Shown: positions 61,511 to 64,000 of the stretch, one piece after another | Layout: every line of letters starts with the position of its first letter | Numbering within the stretch: the stretch's first letter is position 1 | NCBI RefSeq assembly: GCF_004011865.1 | Contig: NZ_RKLP01000004.1 | Coordinates: 124,001 to 188,000 of the forward strand | Source of the DNA: Prescottella agglutinans | Lineage (GTDB): Bacteria; Actinomycetota; Actinomycetes; Mycobacteriales; Mycobacteriaceae | Direction of reading: 5' to 3' | DNA length: 64,000 nucleotides | Made by a program: the position numbers and the translations under genes | The notes under the pieces: generated by a model | Told to the model about the DNA's origin: nothing | Databases searched by the model: none | Seen by the model: the letters and a program-made list of their open reading frames with translations, nothing else

Positions 61511-64000
61511 TCAGTCCGCGCTCTCGGCCGCGTTCGGGTCGCCGCCCCGGATCGACCACAGCAGCCCGTCGAGCTCGTCGGGCTTGACCAGCACCTCACG
61601 CGCCTTCGAACCCTCGCTGGGCCCGACGATCTCCCGCGTCTCCATCAGGTCCATCAGGCGCCCGGCCTTGGCGAACCCGACGCGCAGCTTACGCTGGAGC
61701 ATCGACGTCGAGCCGAACTGGCTCGACACCACCAGTTCCACCGCCTGCAGGAACACGTCCATGTCGTCGCCGATGTCGGGGTCGACGTCCTTCTTCTCCC
61801 CCGCCTTCGCCGCCGTGACGCCCTCGGTGTACTCGGGTTCGGCCTGGTTCTTGGTGAAGTCGACGACGGCCGCGATCTCTTCGTCGGTGATGAAGGCGCC
61901 CTGCATGCGGATCGGCTTGCCCGCACCCATCGGCAGGAACAGCCCGTCACCCATGCCGATGAGCTTCTCGGCGCCCGGCTGGTCGAGGATGACCCGGGAG
62001 TCGGTCAGCGACGACGTCGCGAAGGCCAGACGCGACGGCACGTTGGTCTTGATCAGGCCGGTGACCACGTCGACGGACGGGCGCTGTGTCGCGAGCACGA
62101 GGTGGATGCCGGCGGCTCGCGCCTTCTGCGTGATCCGGACGATCGCCTCCTCGACGTCGCGGGGCGCGGTCATCATCAGATCGGCGAGCTCGTCGACGAT
62201 CGCGAGGATGTACGGGTACGGCTTGTAGACCCGCTCGCTGCCCAGCGGTGCCGTGATGTCGCCGGACTTGACCTTCGCGTTGAAGTCGTCGATGTGGCGG
62301 ACCCGGCTGGCCTGCATGTCCTGGTAGCGCTGCTCCATCTCCTCGACCAGCCAGGCGAGGGCCGCGGCAGCCTTCTTGGGCTGCGTGATGATCGGCGTGA
62401 TCAGGTGCGGGATGCCCTCGTACGGCGTGAGCTCGACCATCTTGGGGTCGATGAGGATCATCCGGACCTCGTCCGGGGTCGCGCGGGTGAGGAGCGAGAC
62501 CAGCATCGAGTTGACGAAGCTCGACTTACCGGAACCGGTGGAACCGGCGACCAGCAGGTGCGGCATCTTCGCCAGGTTGGCGCTGACGAAGTCGCCCTCG
62601 ATGTCCTTGCCGAGACCGATCAGCAGCGGGTGGTGATCCTTGCGAGTCGACGGCGCCACGAGAACGTCCGACAGGCGCACCATCTCGCGGTCCGAGTTGG
62701 GCACCTCGATGCCGACCGCGGACTTGCCGGGGATGGGCGCCAGCAGGCGCACGTTGTCCGTCGCGACCGCGTACGCGATGTTGCGGGCCAGCGCGGTGAT
62801 CTTCTCCACCTTGACGCCCGGGCCGAGTTCCACCTCGTAGCGGGTCACCGTCGGACCGCGGGTGTAGCCGGTCACCGCCGCATCGATCTTGAACTGCTGC
62901 AGGACCTCGGTGATCGCCTCGATCATCGCGTCGTTGGCCTTGCTGCCGAGCTTCGGCGGATCGCCCTCGACCAGCAGCGACAACGGCGGCAGCGCGTAGT
63001 CGCCCTCCACGACCCGGTCGGGGACGAAGGCGTCCTCGTCGGCGGGCGGGGCCGGCTCCGGCGCGGGCGTCGGCGCGACGCGCGCCCGCGGCTTCGGACG
63101 GACGGGCGCGGCAGGTTCCGGTTCCGGAGTGGGCTCGGGTTCGGGTTCCGGCGGTGCCGGGGCGTGGTCGGGATCGCCCGGATCCCACAGCCCGAGCACC
63201 TCGGTGGCCGTGTCGACGTGAACCTCGTCGGTCGGGTAGTTCTGCTCCGGTGTGCCGCGCCGACCGCGGGGCGTGCGCCGCGCAGGCCGGGCCGGGGCGG
63301 CGCCCTCGCTCGGGTAGCCGTCCGCGTCGAACAGGGTCGGGTCGTAGTCGTCGGATCCGTAGTCGTCGTGGTCGTCGTGGAAGTCGGGGTCGTCGGCGTG
63401 GTCGTACGCGTAGTCGTCGTCGTACGGGGTGCCGAACCAGGACCGCAGCCGGTCGGGCACCTCGCGCACCGTGGTCCCGGTCAGCAGCAGGATGCCGAAG
63501 AACATCGCCAGGAGCAGCAGCGGAACCGACAGCCATTCCGTCACGCCGTCGGTGAGCGGACCGGCGACGATGTACCCGACGACACCGGCGCCCGAGGGCC
63601 ACCCGTTCGAGGTGGCCGGTGAACCGGACGCGATGTGCCACAGGCCGACGGCGGGCAGCCCGACGAGCAGGGAACCGAGGATCAGGCGAGGCCGGATCTC
63701 GGGTTTGGGTTCGGTCCGCATCAGCACGACCGCGATCGCGACGCCCAGGATCGGCAGCACCGCCGCCACGGCACCGACGACGGCGCGCACCGCCGACTCG
63801 ATCCACTCCCCCACTGGGCCGCCGGCAGAGAACCACATGCCGCCGGCGATCACGACGCTGACGGCGATCAGCCCGAGGGCGATGCCGTCGCGTCGGTGGC
63901 CGTGCTCGATGTCGGCGGCCTTGCCCATCGTCCGTGTGGTGGCGCCCACACCCTTGGCGACCATCGACCAGCCGGCGCCGATGCCCCGGCCGACCGAGGC
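61511..64000 (-). CDS. ftsK: DNA translocase FtsK (5' end beyond the window)
   Basis: FtsK pumps chromosomal DNA through the division septum toward dif. The window holds at least 817 residues plus more in-frame sequence running off the right edge, so the start is not visible. The N-terminal part has four TM segments. The linker is very acidic, then Pro/Glu/Pro-rich. The motor domain shows Walker [19 protein letters not shown], Walker [14 protein letters not shown] and [16 protein letters not shown]. The C-terminal gamma winged helix ([23 protein letters not shown]) should read KOPS-like sites. Confidence 0.95.
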   Translation of the reverse strand, partial: ASVGRGIGAGWSMVAKGVGATTRTMGKAADIEHGHRRDGIALGLIAVSVVIAGGMWFSAGGPVGEWIESAVRAVVGAVAAVLPILGVAIAVVLMRTEPKPEIRPRLILGSLLVGLPAVGLWHIASGSPATSNGWPSGAGVVGYIVAGPLTDGVTEWLSVPLLLLAMFFGILLLTGTTVREVPDRLRSWFGTPYDDDYAYDHADDPDFHDDHDDYGSDDYDPTLFDADGYPSEGAAPARPARRTPRGRRGTPEQNYPTDEVHVDTATEVLGLWDPGDPDHAPAPPEPEPEPTPEPEPAAPVRPKPRARVAPTPAPEPAPPADEDAFVPDRVVEGDYALPPLSLLVEGDPPKLGSKANDAMIEAITEVLQQFKIDAAVTGYTRGPTVTRYEVELGPGVKVEKITALARNIAYAVATDNVRLLAPIPGKSAVGIEVPNSDREMVRLSDVLVAPSTRKDHHPLLIGLGKDIEGDFVSANLAKMPHLLVAGSTGSGKSSFVNSMLVSLLTRATPDEVRMILIDPKMVELTPYEGIPHLITPIITQPKKAAAALAWLVEEMEQRYQDMQASRVRHIDDFNAKVKSGDITAPLGSERVYKPYPYILAIVDELADLMMTAPRDVEEAIVRITQKARAAGIHLVLATQRPSVDVVTGLIKTNVPSRLAFATSSLTDSRVILDQPGAEKLIGMGDGLFLPMGAGKPIRMQGAFITDEEIAAVVDFTKNQAEPEYTEGVTAAKAGEKKDVDPDIGDDMDVFLQAVELVVSSQFGSTSMLQRKLRVGFAKAGRLMDLMETREIVGPSEGSKAREVLVKPDELDGLLWSIRGGDPNAAESAD

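Noticed and set aside
63340-63440. Tandem GTCGTC/GTCGTG repeats as a microsatellite or CRISPR-like array
   Set aside because: They encode the Asp/Tyr/His-rich acidic linker of FtsK, and there is no regular repeat-spacer pattern.

Overview
The window is high-GC actinobacterial chromosome. Gene order and protein sequence point to Mycobacteriales, most likely a Rhodococcus or close relative. From memory of the M. tuberculosis gene order, the backbone follows the Rv2718c-Rv2748c region: nrdR, a LysM protein, lexA, an acyl-CoA dehydrogenase (fadE20-like), hflX, dapF, miaA, Rv2728c-like, a DUF349 protein, Rv2732c-like, miaB, gluABCD, recX, recA, a DUF3046 protein, a glycosyltransferase, pspM-like, pspA, clgR, cinA C-terminal domain, pgsA, argA and ftsK.

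Layout. 1-25.5 kb is conserved backbone: RNA helicase HrpA, nrdR, the SOS regulator lexA with its divergent LysM partner, a uracil permease, the hflX-dapF-miaA-miaB tRNA/ribosome block, a glutamate ABC transporter, and recA-recX. 25.5 to about 42.4 kb is an accessory island inserted between recA and the DUF3046 gene that normally lies next to it. 42.4-64 kb returns to backbone with lineage-specific additions: a glycosyltransferase, an F420-type oxidoreductase, a glycerolipid block (TetR, glpD, FAD-linked alkyl-DHAP-synthase-like oxidase, lipid kinase), a LysR/MFS/PIG-L block, an ECF biotin transporter, the clgR-pspA-pspM envelope-stress block, pgsA-cinA, argA, terC behind a manganese riboswitch, and ftsK, which runs off the right edge.

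The island is a patchwork of intact catabolic genes and gene remnants. Intact genes are a crotonase, two TetR regulators, two acyl-CoA synthetases, a beta-lactamase-fold serine hydrolase, a short-chain dehydrogenase and a Baeyer-Villiger-type flavin monooxygenase. Together they would make a plausible alcohol to ketone to ester to acid to acyl-CoA route; this is inference and the substrate is unknown. The dehydrogenase and the monooxygenase each have a near-identical palindrome (TGTCGATC-N4-GATCGACA) upstream and flank one TetR gene, so they look like a small regulon. Remnants include a serine resolvase joined to a piece of sdhA, an excisionase/tyrosine integrase pair, an SDR, an MFS transporter, an acyl-CoA ligase and an IS256 transposase scrambled by a local inversion, a 77-bp element made of two IS21-like ends, and an IS3-type transposase.

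Regulation visible in the sequence: LexA boxes before lexA and recA (plus a weaker one before the LysM gene), a yybP-ykoY Mn2+ riboswitch that appears to mask the terC ribosome-binding site, a candidate ECF-sigma promoter before clgR, a LysR-type palindrome between the LysR and MFS genes, and several strong hairpin terminators. I saw no tRNA, rRNA or CRISPR array.
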